A stretch of DNA of 11,973 bases from Emcibacteraceae bacterium (GTDB lineage: Bacteria; Pseudomonadota; Alphaproteobacteria; Sphingomonadales; Emcibacteraceae), in NCBI GenBank assembly GCA_016763335.1, contig JAESUD010000131.1, forward strand, positions 1 to 11,973, written 5' to 3'. A program made the position numbers and the translations under genes. Within the stretch, counting starts at the first letter, position 1. The number at the start of each line of letters is the position of its first letter. Below, piece after piece: positions 1 to 7,119 of the stretch. The notes under the pieces are model-generated. The model searched no databases and was not told where the DNA came from. It saw only the letters and a list, made by a program, of their open reading frames with translations.

Positions 1-773
1 CAATGTATGCCTTACACGGTGGTGCGGCAGATGTTCTTGAAAAGCTTAATAAAGCCCGTGATGAAGGGCTTGATATTACAGCTGATATTTACCCTTATGA
101 TGGTTGGAAGGCACCAATGGCCATATTGATGCCTGAACGTGATTATACGGACCGTGCGGCAGCGGAATTTGGCCTTAGCTCAATCGCAGCACCATCAAGC
201 ATTACGATTTCAGATTATGACGGCGAACCTTCATATATTGGTAAAACATTAGAACAGTTAGCTGTCGAGAAAAATATTGATCCTGTAGATTTGATGATGC
301 AACTTTTGCAACGTGCTGAAAAAGAAGACCTTAAAGAACGTGTTATTGGCCGCAATATTGGCGAAGAAGATATTCAAACCTTTATGAAATGGCCATATAC
401 CGCCATCACCACAGATGGCGGCATTAATGATAGTCATCCTAGAGGGCAGGGTACGTTCTCTCGGGTTTTAGCCAATTATGTCAGAGATAAAAATATTTTA
501 TCGCTGAGCGGAGCGATTAGAAAAATGACCAGTCTTCCAGCACATAATCTTGGTATTACCAATCGCGGCATCATTAAACAGGGCTATGTCGCTGATCTGG
601 TGCTTTTTGACCCTGCTTCAATTCAGGATCACGCCACTTTCGAAAATTCACTGCAATATTCAACCGGCATTGATGCGGTATGGGTAAATGGGGAGCTGGT
701 TTGGGATAAAGGGGCTGCTACGAATGCGCGCCCAGGACAAATTATTCGTCGTCATAATATAAAAAATAATTGA
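1..773 (+). CDS. N-acyl-D-amino-acid deacylase (D-aminoacylase), 3' part only
   Basis: C-terminal part of a metal-dependent amidohydrolase that removes the acyl group from N-acyl-D-amino acids. The gene enters from the left edge in the frame whose first complete codon is at base 3; the ATG there is very probably internal, since family members run to roughly 480-550 residues and only about 256 are visible. Seen: the family segment ADIYPYDGW (about visible residue 27), the metal/catalytic-site block AITTDGG with Asp at visible residue 138, directly followed by HPRGQGTFSRVL, and the C-terminal amidohydrolase strand GYVADLVLFDP leading to VWVNGELVW. These match the D-aminoacylase branch better than dihydroorotase or imidazolonepropionase. 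The signal peptide, if any, is outside the window. The racemase gene follows after 29 bp on the same strand, so the two probably form one transcript. Acyl-group and side-chain preference cannot be read from sequence. Confidence 0.88.
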   Translation, partial: MYALHGGAADVLEKLNKARDEGLDITADIYPYDGWKAPMAILMPERDYTDRAAAEFGLSSIAAPSSITISDYDGEPSYIGKTLEQLAVEKNIDPVDLMMQLLQRAEKEDLKERVIGRNIGEEDIQTFMKWPYTAITTDGGINDSHPRGQGTFSRVLANYVRDKNILSLSGAIRKMTSLPAHNLGITNRGIIKQGYVADLVLFDPASIQDHATFENSLQYSTGIDAVWVNGELVWDKGAATNARPGQIIRRHNIKNN

Positions 774-802
774 CTGTTTAATAAAATAAAGGCTTCTACG
801 AG

Positions 803-2128
803 ATGAATTTTCAAATCCTTAAATTACGTAATTTTTTTCTATGTTTTATTACCCTGCTGATTGCAGTGGGTGGCATAAGTGAACCATCATACTCTCAGGT
901 TGATATGGCAGTGGGAACTTATCCCGAGCCGCTTATAAATCATATTGCTGACTGGAACAAAAAACAGGTCGCCACGAAACAACGGCCAGATACCTATATT
1001 GAAATTGATCAAAGAGCCTTTTATGACAATATACGTCTCGTCAGGAAGACGTTTTTGAATGATAACACCAAAATGATGGTCGTCATCAAATCCGATGCTT
1101 ATGGAAATGGATTGGAGATGCTCGGTAATGTCGCTGAAATGGCCGGGGCTGATTATTTTGGTCTCACTGAAAATCATTCATTAAAAACAATGAATGAAAT
1201 GAATTTAAGCATTCCAATTGTTAGATTGCGACTGGCCAGTAATAATGAGCTTCTGACGGCACATTCTAATCCGGATGTGTATGGTGAAGTTGAAGAGATG
1301 GTCGGAAATATACAGATGGCTGAACTTCTTTCAAAAATTGGTGCAAAACAAGACCGTAACATCAAAATTCACTTGAATTTAAATTCGGGCGGGATGTCTA
1401 GGAATGGTTTTGATATGGACGTTGCGGACATAAGAGATCAGCTGCTTTCATTAACCAAGCTTAAAAATATCCAAGTCGCGGGCATAATGACGCACTTTCC
1501 AAATGCCGATGCCGTCGATATTGATGAAACACGTGCGGCTCTTGCTGTGTTTAAAGAACAAGCCAATTGGATCATTGAAAAAGCGAACCTGAACCGCCAC
1601 AATATTCTGCTTCATGTTGCCAATACGTCCACTACTTTACGATTGCCAGAAGCACATTTGGATATGGTGCGTATAGGCTCTTTGGTACTTGGTGAAAAAT
1701 TGGAGAAAGAAGCGCCAGACACCATAAAGCAATTAATGTCGGTCTATTCAAAAGTAGGACAAATTAATTTTTATCCCAAGGGAAGTTCTGTGGGATATGG
1801 CAGTAATTACACGCTAAAACGTGACAGCTATCTGGCCAATCTTCCTATCGGAAAAGTGAACGGAATTCCCCGTGATTTAGTCGAAGTTTTAATCGGTGGT
1901 AAAAGATACCCACCGGTCGGTAATATGTCCATGAGCACCACCATGATCGATATAACAGATGGCTGGCAAAAAATAACCTCTGGTGATGAAGTCGTCATTT
2001 TTGGCAAGCAAGGCCAAGATGAAATAAGGGTAGAAGATCATTGGCTGGGCAGCATTTCAGATGTCCATACCTTTATTGGCCAGCTAAACCATAATGCCAG
2101 ATTTCCAAAGCCTTTTTCTATTGAATAA
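803..2128 (+). CDS. Exported alanine racemase / broad-specificity amino-acid racemase
   Basis: Fold-type III PLP racemase of 441 residues interconverting L- and D-alanine or a wider set of amino acids. An N-terminal signal peptide is visible (basic MNFQILKLRN, hydrophobic core about residues 11-24, likely cleavage near SYS-Q at 31), so the enzyme should be periplasmic, unlike housekeeping Alr. The PLP lysine is K96 in VVIKSDAYGNG; the second catalytic base is Y332 in SVGYGSNY; the substrate/PLP region MVRIGSLVLGE (288-298) and the C-terminal barrel block GGKRYPPVGNMSMS (365-378) are present. The segment LNSGGMSRNG (193-202) resembles that of periplasmic broad-spectrum racemases (BsrV-like). 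Spacing of 29 bp to the upstream N-acyl-D-amino-acid deacylase suggests co-transcription and joint use of D-amino acids. The ribosome-binding site is weak (ACGAG just before the ATG). Family is sure; substrate range is inferred. Confidence 0.92.
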   Translation: MNFQILKLRNFFLCFITLLIAVGGISEPSYSQVDMAVGTYPEPLINHIADWNKKQVATKQRPDTYIEIDQRAFYDNIRLVRKTFLNDNTKMMVVIKSDAYGNGLEMLGNVAEMAGADYFGLTENHSLKTMNEMNLSIPIVRLRLASNNELLTAHSNPDVYGEVEEMVGNIQMAELLSKIGAKQDRNIKIHLNLNSGGMSRNGFDMDVADIRDQLLSLTKLKNIQVAGIMTHFPNADAVDIDETRAALAVFKEQANWIIEKANLNRHNILLHVANTSTTLRLPEAHLDMVRIGSLVLGEKLEKEAPDTIKQLMSVYSKVGQINFYPKGSSVGYGSNYTLKRDSYLANLPIGKVNGIPRDLVEVLIGGKRYPPVGNMSMSTTMIDITDGWQKITSGDEVVIFGKQGQDEIRVEDHWLGSISDVHTFIGQLNHNARFPKPFSIE

Positions 2129-2157
2129 GGTTGTCTCTTCAATCTATTGAAATTACC

Positions 2158-3348
2158 TCATATTTTACTTAAGGCGCTATCAATGTCGTTTAATATATCA
2201 TTCACGTCTTCAATGCCTACGGACATCCTGATCATGCCGGGTGTTATGTCGAGTTCATGAATTTCCGCGTCGGTTAGGCGGGCTTTAAACATTACAGCTG
2301 GCTGAACGACAAGGGTGTCTATCCCGCCGAGGCTAGCAGCGTTGATGCAGATATTGAGGTTTTTTAAAAAATTAGCGCCAGCTTGATACCCTTTTGGAAT
2401 ATCAAAAGAAAGCATGCCGCCAAATCCAGACATTTGCTGTTTAGCGAGTTTATGCTGCGGATGTGATGAAAGCCCCGGGTAAAAGACGTTGCCAATTTTT
2501 GGATGTTTTTCTAAGTATGACGCAACTTTAAGGGCATTGGTGTTATGTTCTGTAACACGTAATTTTAATGTTCTTATGCCCCGCAGTGCCAACCATGAAT
2601 TAAACGGTGCAGCCGTTGGCCCAAGATCCATACTTGTATCCCAAATCCGCATCAATAACTCTCTTGTACCTACCACACATCCCGCTAATAAATCATGATG
2701 CCCACCAATATATTTTGTTGCACTATGAACAACTAAATCAATGCCAAGTGTTATCGGTGTCTGGTTAATTGGCGTCGCAAACGTATTATCACATATGGTT
2801 ATGACATTATGTGTTTTCGCCAGACGCGAAATTAATTTCAAGTCTGTTATTTTCATTAGCGGGTTTGCGGGTGTTTCAACTAACATTAATTTTGTCTTGG
2901 GTGTTATCGCTTTTTCAAAGTTATCGATGGATTGTTGGTCTACAAGCGTAATATCCACACCAAATTTCGGCAAAAACTTAGTCAAGAAACTAATGGACGA
3001 ACTATAGAGGTTTTTTTGTGCAATAATGTGATCACCAGTTTGTACTAACGCGAGTATAGTTGTGGTAATGGCTGCCATGCCAGAAGCAAACATCATTGCT
3101 TCTTCAGCACCTTCAAGCTCGGCAAGGACTTTTGCAATACGTGAGGATGTCGGTGTGCCGTGCCGTGCATAAAACACGTCATTAAATGGTTCTTGAGCCT
3201 TGTTTGAGAAATCCTCTGCACTATCAGTCCGGTATGTCACAGATTGATGTATTGGCGGTGAAACGGATGCGCCGTCCTCAATAGCAAAATCTGCATGAAG
3301 TGCTTTAGTTGCGGGCTTTAAGTTTTGTGGCAAATTTCTTTTTAACAT
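2158..3348 (-). CDS. Cystathionine gamma-synthase/lyase-type PLP enzyme
   Basis: Member of the Cys/Met-metabolism PLP family (fold type I), about 396 residues, the usual length. Numbering from the GTG one codon upstream: YARHGTPT (61-68) supplies the Tyr and Arg that hold the phosphate of the neighbouring subunit's cofactor, FASGMAA (88-94) the PLP glycine loop, NLYSSS (114-119) the active-site Tyr, CDNTFATP (187-194) the PLP-nitrogen Asp, and SATKYIGGHHDLLAG the Schiff-base Lys K213. The C-terminal SLGGIDTLVVQPA and MIRMSVGIEDVNDI blocks are typical. Synthase, gamma-lyase, beta-lyase or methionine gamma-lyase activity cannot be told apart safely. The ATG at 3348 is preferred over the GTG at 3351 because AGGA (plus-strand 3355-3358) lies at proper distance only from the ATG. 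It is divergent from the AraC regulator and shares its repeat-containing intergenic region; it converges on the racemase with a 29-bp gap. Confidence 0.88.
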   Translation of the reverse strand: MLKRNLPQNLKPATKALHADFAIEDGASVSPPIHQSVTYRTDSAEDFSNKAQEPFNDVFYARHGTPTSSRIAKVLAELEGAEEAMMFASGMAAITTTILALVQTGDHIIAQKNLYSSSISFLTKFLPKFGVDITLVDQQSIDNFEKAITPKTKLMLVETPANPLMKITDLKLISRLAKTHNVITICDNTFATPINQTPITLGIDLVVHSATKYIGGHHDLLAGCVVGTRELLMRIWDTSMDLGPTAAPFNSWLALRGIRTLKLRVTEHNTNALKVASYLEKHPKIGNVFYPGLSSHPQHKLAKQQMSGFGGMLSFDIPKGYQAGANFLKNLNICINAASLGGIDTLVVQPAVMFKARLTDAEIHELDITPGMIRMSVGIEDVNDILNDIDSALSKI

Positions 3349-3400
3349 CACTTTTCCTTATTTTGAGTTCAATCCTTACAATAACACTCGATATTTGGTA

Positions 3401-3441
3401 TTAATATCGTTATAAAGACAATTAATATCGATATAGGGACA
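3401..3441. promoter_or_regulatory. Two 20-bp direct repeats, candidate AraC-type operator
   Basis: Bases 3401-3420 and 3422-3441 match at 17 of 20 positions, with shared cores TTAATATCG, TATA and GACA. Their starts lie 21 bp apart, i.e. two helical turns, so a dimer of AraC-type subunits could bind both on one face. A weaker third copy of the TCGATAT core is at 3388-3394. The second repeat contains the palindrome ATATCGATAT (3425-3434) and overlaps the AGGGA ribosome-binding site of the regulator gene. Position between divergent regulator and PLP-enzyme genes suggests control of both, including autoregulation. The repeats are seen; binding is inferred. Confidence 0.55.
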
Positions 3442-3447
3442 TGTGTG

Positions 3448-4176
3448 ATGAGTGAAATAAGATTTAAGGAACTCGATTATGTTGCGGGTGAAACTCTCCC
3501 CGCCCATGACCATGAAGAAGGTCAGGTTCTTTTTGCGCGGTCTGGCACAAAGGAGGTTACAGCAGATAATCAGTTAATGATTGTTCCTGCTAGTAGAATA
3601 GTTTGGGTGCCCCCTAAAGTCATACATACTGTTCGGTTTCGCACTAATACTAAAATGCGCACAGCATTTATTGCTTCAAATATTTTAAATAATATGTTTA
3701 TGAATATCTGTGTTTTTCAAGTGACTGGGTTGTTCCGTGAAATATTATTGAGGTTGGTTGAAGGCAACCTTTACGATAAAGATCATAAAGAATTATTAGA
3801 GCTCTCATTAATAAAAGAAATATGCTTATTGAAAGCAGAACCATTTTCGATAAAATTTCCAACCGATAAACGTGCGAAGAGGGTAGCAGACGCGTTATTA
3901 TCAAACCCTTCAAGGACTTTGAAAATACAGGAATGGGCCGATATCGCCGCTTGTAGTTCAAAGACTTTAAGTCGTCTTTTTATTAAAGAGACTGGGCTTA
4001 CGTTTCAACTATGGCGAAGACACCTCAGATTGCTTCAAATTCACGACCTTCTGGATAAAGGTTCATCAGTTACGGAAGCTGCACATATAGTTGGATTTGC
4101 GACATCAAGCGCCCTAACCGAGGCCCACAAACAAACATTTGGATATCCCCCTACCAAGTTAAAAGATAGAAACTAA
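3448..4176 (+). CDS. AraC-family transcriptional regulator with N-terminal cupin
   Basis: Protein of about 243 residues. The N-terminal part (about 1-80) is an AraC-type cupin with the sensing-pocket pattern HDHEEGQVLFARSG and the strand VPASRIVWVPPKVIHTV. The C-terminal part (about 140-240) is the double helix-turn-helix domain: first HTH around IQEWADIAACSSKTLSRLFIKETG, second around VTEAAHIVGFATSSALTEAHKQTFGYPP, ending with the usual FGYPP turn. This small cupin layout is common in regulators that act on neighbouring metabolic or transporter genes. The ATG at 3448 lies 8 nt after AGGGA; a GTG at 3445 is also possible. It is divergent from the cystathionine-type PLP gene, with paired repeats in between, and convergent with the SHMT-like gene 40 bp away. 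The effector is unknown; an amino acid or derivative is a guess from the neighbours. Confidence 0.9.
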   Translation: MSEIRFKELDYVAGETLPAHDHEEGQVLFARSGTKEVTADNQLMIVPASRIVWVPPKVIHTVRFRTNTKMRTAFIASNILNNMFMNICVFQVTGLFREILLRLVEGNLYDKDHKELLELSLIKEICLLKAEPFSIKFPTDKRAKRVADALLSNPSRTLKIQEWADIAACSSKTLSRLFIKETGLTFQLWRRHLRLLQIHDLLDKGSSVTEAAHIVGFATSSALTEAHKQTFGYPPTKLKDRN

Positions 4177-4216
4177 CATCAGCTTTTATGTGGTCTTTTA
4201 AAATTAATGTTGAATT

Positions 4217-5533
4217 TTAGAGTATATAGTGAAGAGAATTAAACTCACTTCTGAGTTGCTTGGTTTCGTTTGAAAACTTATCGGGTTGGTTTGATTTGAG
4301 TATGCGGACAAACAATGATGCAATTTCGGGGATGTTTTCGGCAGTGACGCCCCAGCGCACTAATTCAGGTGTGCCAATGCGAAGGCCGTTTAAATCACCT
4401 TCAACTTGATCTATGGGAAGGCCAATGCCACTGGCAAGAAAGCCGCCGCGACGAAGATGTTTTGATGCGGTTTGCCCGCCGCCAAATTCAGCGGCCATAA
4501 CGGCGAATTGATGTGAATTGGTGAAGCCTTTTTCGCGGGCAAAAACAGTCAACCCTTCATCGTTGAGCGCTTGTGCAAAAGTGCGGCTAACATTGATCAT
4601 TTCTTTGGCATATGCGGGGCCATGCTCTTTCCAATCGAGCATGCCAATTGCCAGTGCTGCCGTTTTTGCGGCATCAAAATTGGCGGTCATGCCGGGGTAG
4701 GCGATGGCATCAATTTTTTGTGCAATTTCTGCATCATCTGTGACAATTAATCCACCTGCTGGTCCGCCCAAGCTTTTGTAGGTGCTCATTGTCATGAAAT
4801 GGGCACCTTCTTTTAAAGGGTTTTTCCATGCTTTACCGGCGATTATGCCGCATTGGTGCGCGGCGTCGAACATTACCTTTGCACCGACTTCGTCGGCTAT
4901 TTTGCGCACTTCTTTAACGGGATGCTCAAATAAATTTAGGCTGCCGCCAATTGTTATTAATTTCGGTTTTTCTTTCTTTGCTAAAACTCTCAGTTTTTCC
5001 AGATCGACAGTATAACCATCGCTGTCAACGGGGGCGTATACGGTCCTTAAACCAAACAACCCTGCGCATCCATCAATGTGATGGGTAACATGGCCGCCTA
5101 TAGAGGCAGGAGGGGCGATAATAGTATCGCCCGCTTTGCATGTAGCCATAAAGCCGTATAGGTTTGCAATGGCCCCGGACGGAACCCGTACTTCCGCAAA
5201 GGATGCATCAAATACTTCCGCGCATAATTCGGCGGCAATTATTTCAATCTCTTCAATTGCTTCAAGGCCCATTTCATATTTATCCCCGGGGTAACCGAGG
5301 GAAGGGCGCGTGCCTAAACCGGAAGATAAAATTAATTCGGCCTTCGGGTTCATAATATTCGTTGCAGGGTTAAGATTAAAACAATCTTTTTCATGGATGT
5401 CTCGATTACGGTTCGCAAGACTTTCGACAATATCAGAAATTTCATTGGCATTTTGTGTAGCTGTCCGCGCAGAAATTTTTATCACAAACTGCTCAGAATG
5501 AACCGGTATCCAATCTCTTTTCCATAGTCTCAT
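4217..5533 (-). CDS. SHMT-fold PLP enzyme (divergent glyA paralogue), specificity unknown
   Basis: Fold-type I PLP protein of 438 residues clearly related to serine hydroxymethyltransferase: GYPGDKYEMG (80-89), RVPSGAIANLYG (116-127), GGHVTHH (146-152, cofactor-stacking H148), FDAAHQCGI (222-230, D223), Schiff-base Lys K253 in TMSTYKSLGGPAGG, and the substrate-carboxylate Arg R385 in GLRIGTPELVRWG. It differs from true SHMT at active-site positions: by my manual alignment to E. coli GlyA, Tyr55 becomes Pro77, catalytic Glu57 becomes Leu79, the second Tyr of YYGG becomes Glu87, and His228 before the Lys becomes Tyr252. Tetrahydrofolate-dependent serine/glycine interconversion is therefore unlikely; an aldolase, transaldolase or another amino-acid reaction is possible. 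The ATG at 5533 has a strong AGAGGAA site 3 nt upstream. About 50 residues precede the first SHMT block, somewhat longer than in GlyA. Confidence 0.82.
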   Translation of the reverse strand: MRLWKRDWIPVHSEQFVIKISARTATQNANEISDIVESLANRNRDIHEKDCFNLNPATNIMNPKAELILSSGLGTRPSLGYPGDKYEMGLEAIEEIEIIAAELCAEVFDASFAEVRVPSGAIANLYGFMATCKAGDTIIAPPASIGGHVTHHIDGCAGLFGLRTVYAPVDSDGYTVDLEKLRVLAKKEKPKLITIGGSLNLFEHPVKEVRKIADEVGAKVMFDAAHQCGIIAGKAWKNPLKEGAHFMTMSTYKSLGGPAGGLIVTDDAEIAQKIDAIAYPGMTANFDAAKTAALAIGMLDWKEHGPAYAKEMINVSRTFAQALNDEGLTVFAREKGFTNSHQFAVMAAEFGGGQTASKHLRRGGFLASGIGLPIDQVEGDLNGLRIGTPELVRWGVTAENIPEIASLFVRILKSNQPDKFSNETKQLRSEFNSLHYIL

Positions 5534-6154
5534 ATGTTCCTCTTGTTTTTTATTTGCAACATATTGAAGCTTATTGCACGGAACCGACTTTATCCATCTT
5601 TTTAAAAGCGACAGATACTGGGAGTGGAAAGAAACTACGAGTAAAACTAGTGGAAGAATTTTGGCTTCTATAACAAAATACCAAAAAACCTTCTCTTATA
5701 AGGTGAGAATTATATGATTTTCCTGTTTTTTCTATTTATTGAATTCAAATGTTATCCTCTATTTTCAATATAGGATTGAAAGAGAAACTTAAAAAGGTAT
5801 TTTAACTTTTTTATTAAGCATCCTGCTACTTAACTTAAGAATCCTTCTGAACGTTTCAAAATCATTGCCTCTTAATAAAATCATGTTGATACTTGCGGGT
5901 AGCTAATATTCTATGGTTTGCGTTTTACTTAGTGCGGATACATCTATGAGTTTGGTTTGGCTTTAATGCTCATTTGTTGTCTCTGAATTAAGTTTTTACT
6001 CTACATAATAATAAAGGGTATATTGTTCAGATTTAAGTTTTATTGTGTAGATTAATAAGAATCTTTGAAAGATTTTTCAGGTTGGCGAACATGCTGATTG
6101 TCGTGTTTTTACACATTTTTAATTTTGAATTAATTATAAAGAAGGGACTAATAA
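5534..6154. other. Gene-poor AT-rich stretch
   Basis: About 620 bp between the divergent SHMT-like gene and the carbonic anhydrase remnant. No coding region of protein-family quality is visible on either strand and no tRNA or known riboswitch is recognised. It contains the promoter/leader of the SHMT-like gene on the minus strand, a 19-codon micro-ORF at 5714-5773 with a good ribosome-binding site, a weak hairpin AATCTT-TGA-AAGATT at 6060-6074 followed by three T, and the leader of the remnant. Composition is more AT-rich than the flanking genes, as expected of non-coding or decaying DNA. Confidence 0.5.
5714..5773 (+). CDS. Possible 19-aa hydrophobic micro-ORF
   Basis: A 19-codon frame starting MIFLFFLFIEF and ending in TAG. 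It is preceded by AAGGTGAG at 5700-5707 with a 6-nt spacer, close to an ideal ribosome-binding site, and the first nine residues are almost all hydrophobic, like small membrane peptides. Against it: the region is very AT-rich, T-rich DNA gives Phe/Leu/Ile codons by chance, and no homologue is recognised. It could be a leader peptide or chance. Confidence 0.15.
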   Translation: MIFLFFLFIEFKCYPLFSI

Positions 6155-6334
6155 GTGAATAAATTTGGCAAGTTACTCGTAACGGCACCTCTTTTAACGG
6201 GTGCTAGCACATTAGCAGATGAGAATAGTGCGCCGCATTGGGGGGAGTTTGAAACATATAGTTCAGGAACTGCGCAATCCCCGATTGTTATACCCAATGT
6301 TGCCTACAAAAACCTACTCAATGCCTCTCTGTAA
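6155..6334 (+). pseudogene. Truncated alpha-carbonic anhydrase (5' remnant)
   Basis: A 59-codon frame with GTG start, GAAGGG (6141-6146) 8 nt upstream, and a signal-peptide-like start (KFGKLLVTAPLLTGASTLA, cleavage near residue 21). The following residues, APHWGEFETYSSGTAQSPIVIP, match the beginning of mature bacterial alpha-carbonic anhydrases, where a tryptophan-glycine-glutamate block precedes the conserved QSPI motif. The family needs about 220 further residues, including three zinc-binding histidines, and none is present. From about 6304 the frame is merely the antisense of the response regulator's last codons, and it ends at TAA 6332-6334, overlapping that convergent gene by 31 bp. The family match stops almost exactly where the regulator gene ends, so a deletion or rearrangement junction near 6295-6305 is likely. 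The product cannot be an active carbonic anhydrase. The frame is too short for routine gene calling. Confidence 0.72.
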
Positions 6335-7119
6335 TTTCGGCTGGCTCGTACTTCTGAGCCGTTTTTTAGGGTTAGGGTGTATTTGCCGCCTGTGGTGGGG
6401 TGGAGGCGGTCTATCATGTTTATATTGACGATGGTTGAGCGGTGGATGCGTTTGAAAATATCGGGGTTGAGGCGTTTATCCATATTTTTCATGGTTTCGC
6501 GTAAAATATGTGTTTTTTTGGATGTGTGTAGACACATATAATCACCAGCGGCGTCGATCCATTCAATGGTGCCGACATCAACGAGGCTGATTTCGCCGCG
6601 GTCTTTGATGTTAAAATGTGTTTCAAATTGTTTTTTGCTTGAAATATCGTCAGCGGTGAGAATTTGCGACAATTCAATTTCGGGCGGGGTATCAAGCGAA
6701 CGGATCAGCTCAATCAATTTGGCATTTTGTTCAATGGCAATATGTTCGGCGATTTGTTCGCGCACTTTTATAATCGCCAGCTCAAGCCTTTCTTCGTCAA
6801 TGGGTTTTAGAAGATAGTCAGAGGCGTGGGTTTCAAACGCCTGAATGGCATATTTATCAAAGGCGGTGGCGAAGATAATAATTGGTAATTCTTCGTTGGC
6901 GAGCGCTTTTACAACGTCAAAACCGTCAAGGCCGGGCATTTGAATATCAAGAAAAACCAGGTCTGGCTTTTCGGCTCTTATTTTTTTGATGGCATCACGG
7001 CCATTTACGGCAGTGGCGACAATGTCAATATCATCAAAATTATCGAGACGTAATTTAAGTCCTTTCAGAGCTAACGGCTCATCATCAACAAGTAGGGTTC
7101 TTATTTTTTTATTCTGCAT
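6304..7119 (-). CDS. LytTR-family response regulator
   Basis: Response regulator of 271 residues in the LytR/AlgR class. The receiver domain (about 6-120) shows the acidic pair in LLVDDEP (D12, D13), phospho-acceptor D58 in VFLDIQMPG, the switch Thr in FATAFD and the Lys in LLKPID. A linker of about 50 residues leads to a LytTR DNA-binding domain (about 170-271) with GTIEWIDAAGDYMCLHT, LRETMKNMDKRL, IHRSTIVNINMI and the terminal VRASRNYREALSRFL. The domain is complete, so the gene itself is not truncated although it abuts the carbonic anhydrase remnant. The start ATG lies inside the kinase gene (11-bp overlap), indicating translational coupling. Expected role: phosphorylated by the adjacent kinase and binding promoter direct repeats; the targets are unknown. 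Confidence 0.95.
   Translation of the reverse strand: MQNKKIRTLLVDDEPLALKGLKLRLDNFDDIDIVATAVNGRDAIKKIRAEKPDLVFLDIQMPGLDGFDVVKALANEELPIIIFATAFDKYAIQAFETHASDYLLKPIDEERLELAIIKVREQIAEHIAIEQNAKLIELIRSLDTPPEIELSQILTADDISSKKQFETHFNIKDRGEISLVDVGTIEWIDAAGDYMCLHTSKKTHILRETMKNMDKRLNPDIFKRIHRSTIVNINMIDRLHPTTGGKYTLTLKNGSEVRASRNYREALSRFL

Noticed and set aside
2138..2151. TTCAAT-CT-ATTGAA as a bidirectional terminator between the convergent genes
   Set aside because: The two-base loop forces open the inner pairs and there is no T run.
3352..3444. SAM-type riboswitch before the cystathionine-type gene
   Set aside because: The leader is short and AT-rich, and I see no SAM-II or SAM-I pairing pattern; the repeats look like protein-binding sites.
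6219..6428. 69-aa plus frame across the remnant and the regulator's 3' end
   Set aside because: No family resemblance; most is antisense to the LytTR domain. The real signal in this area is the alpha-carbonic anhydrase frame starting at 6155.
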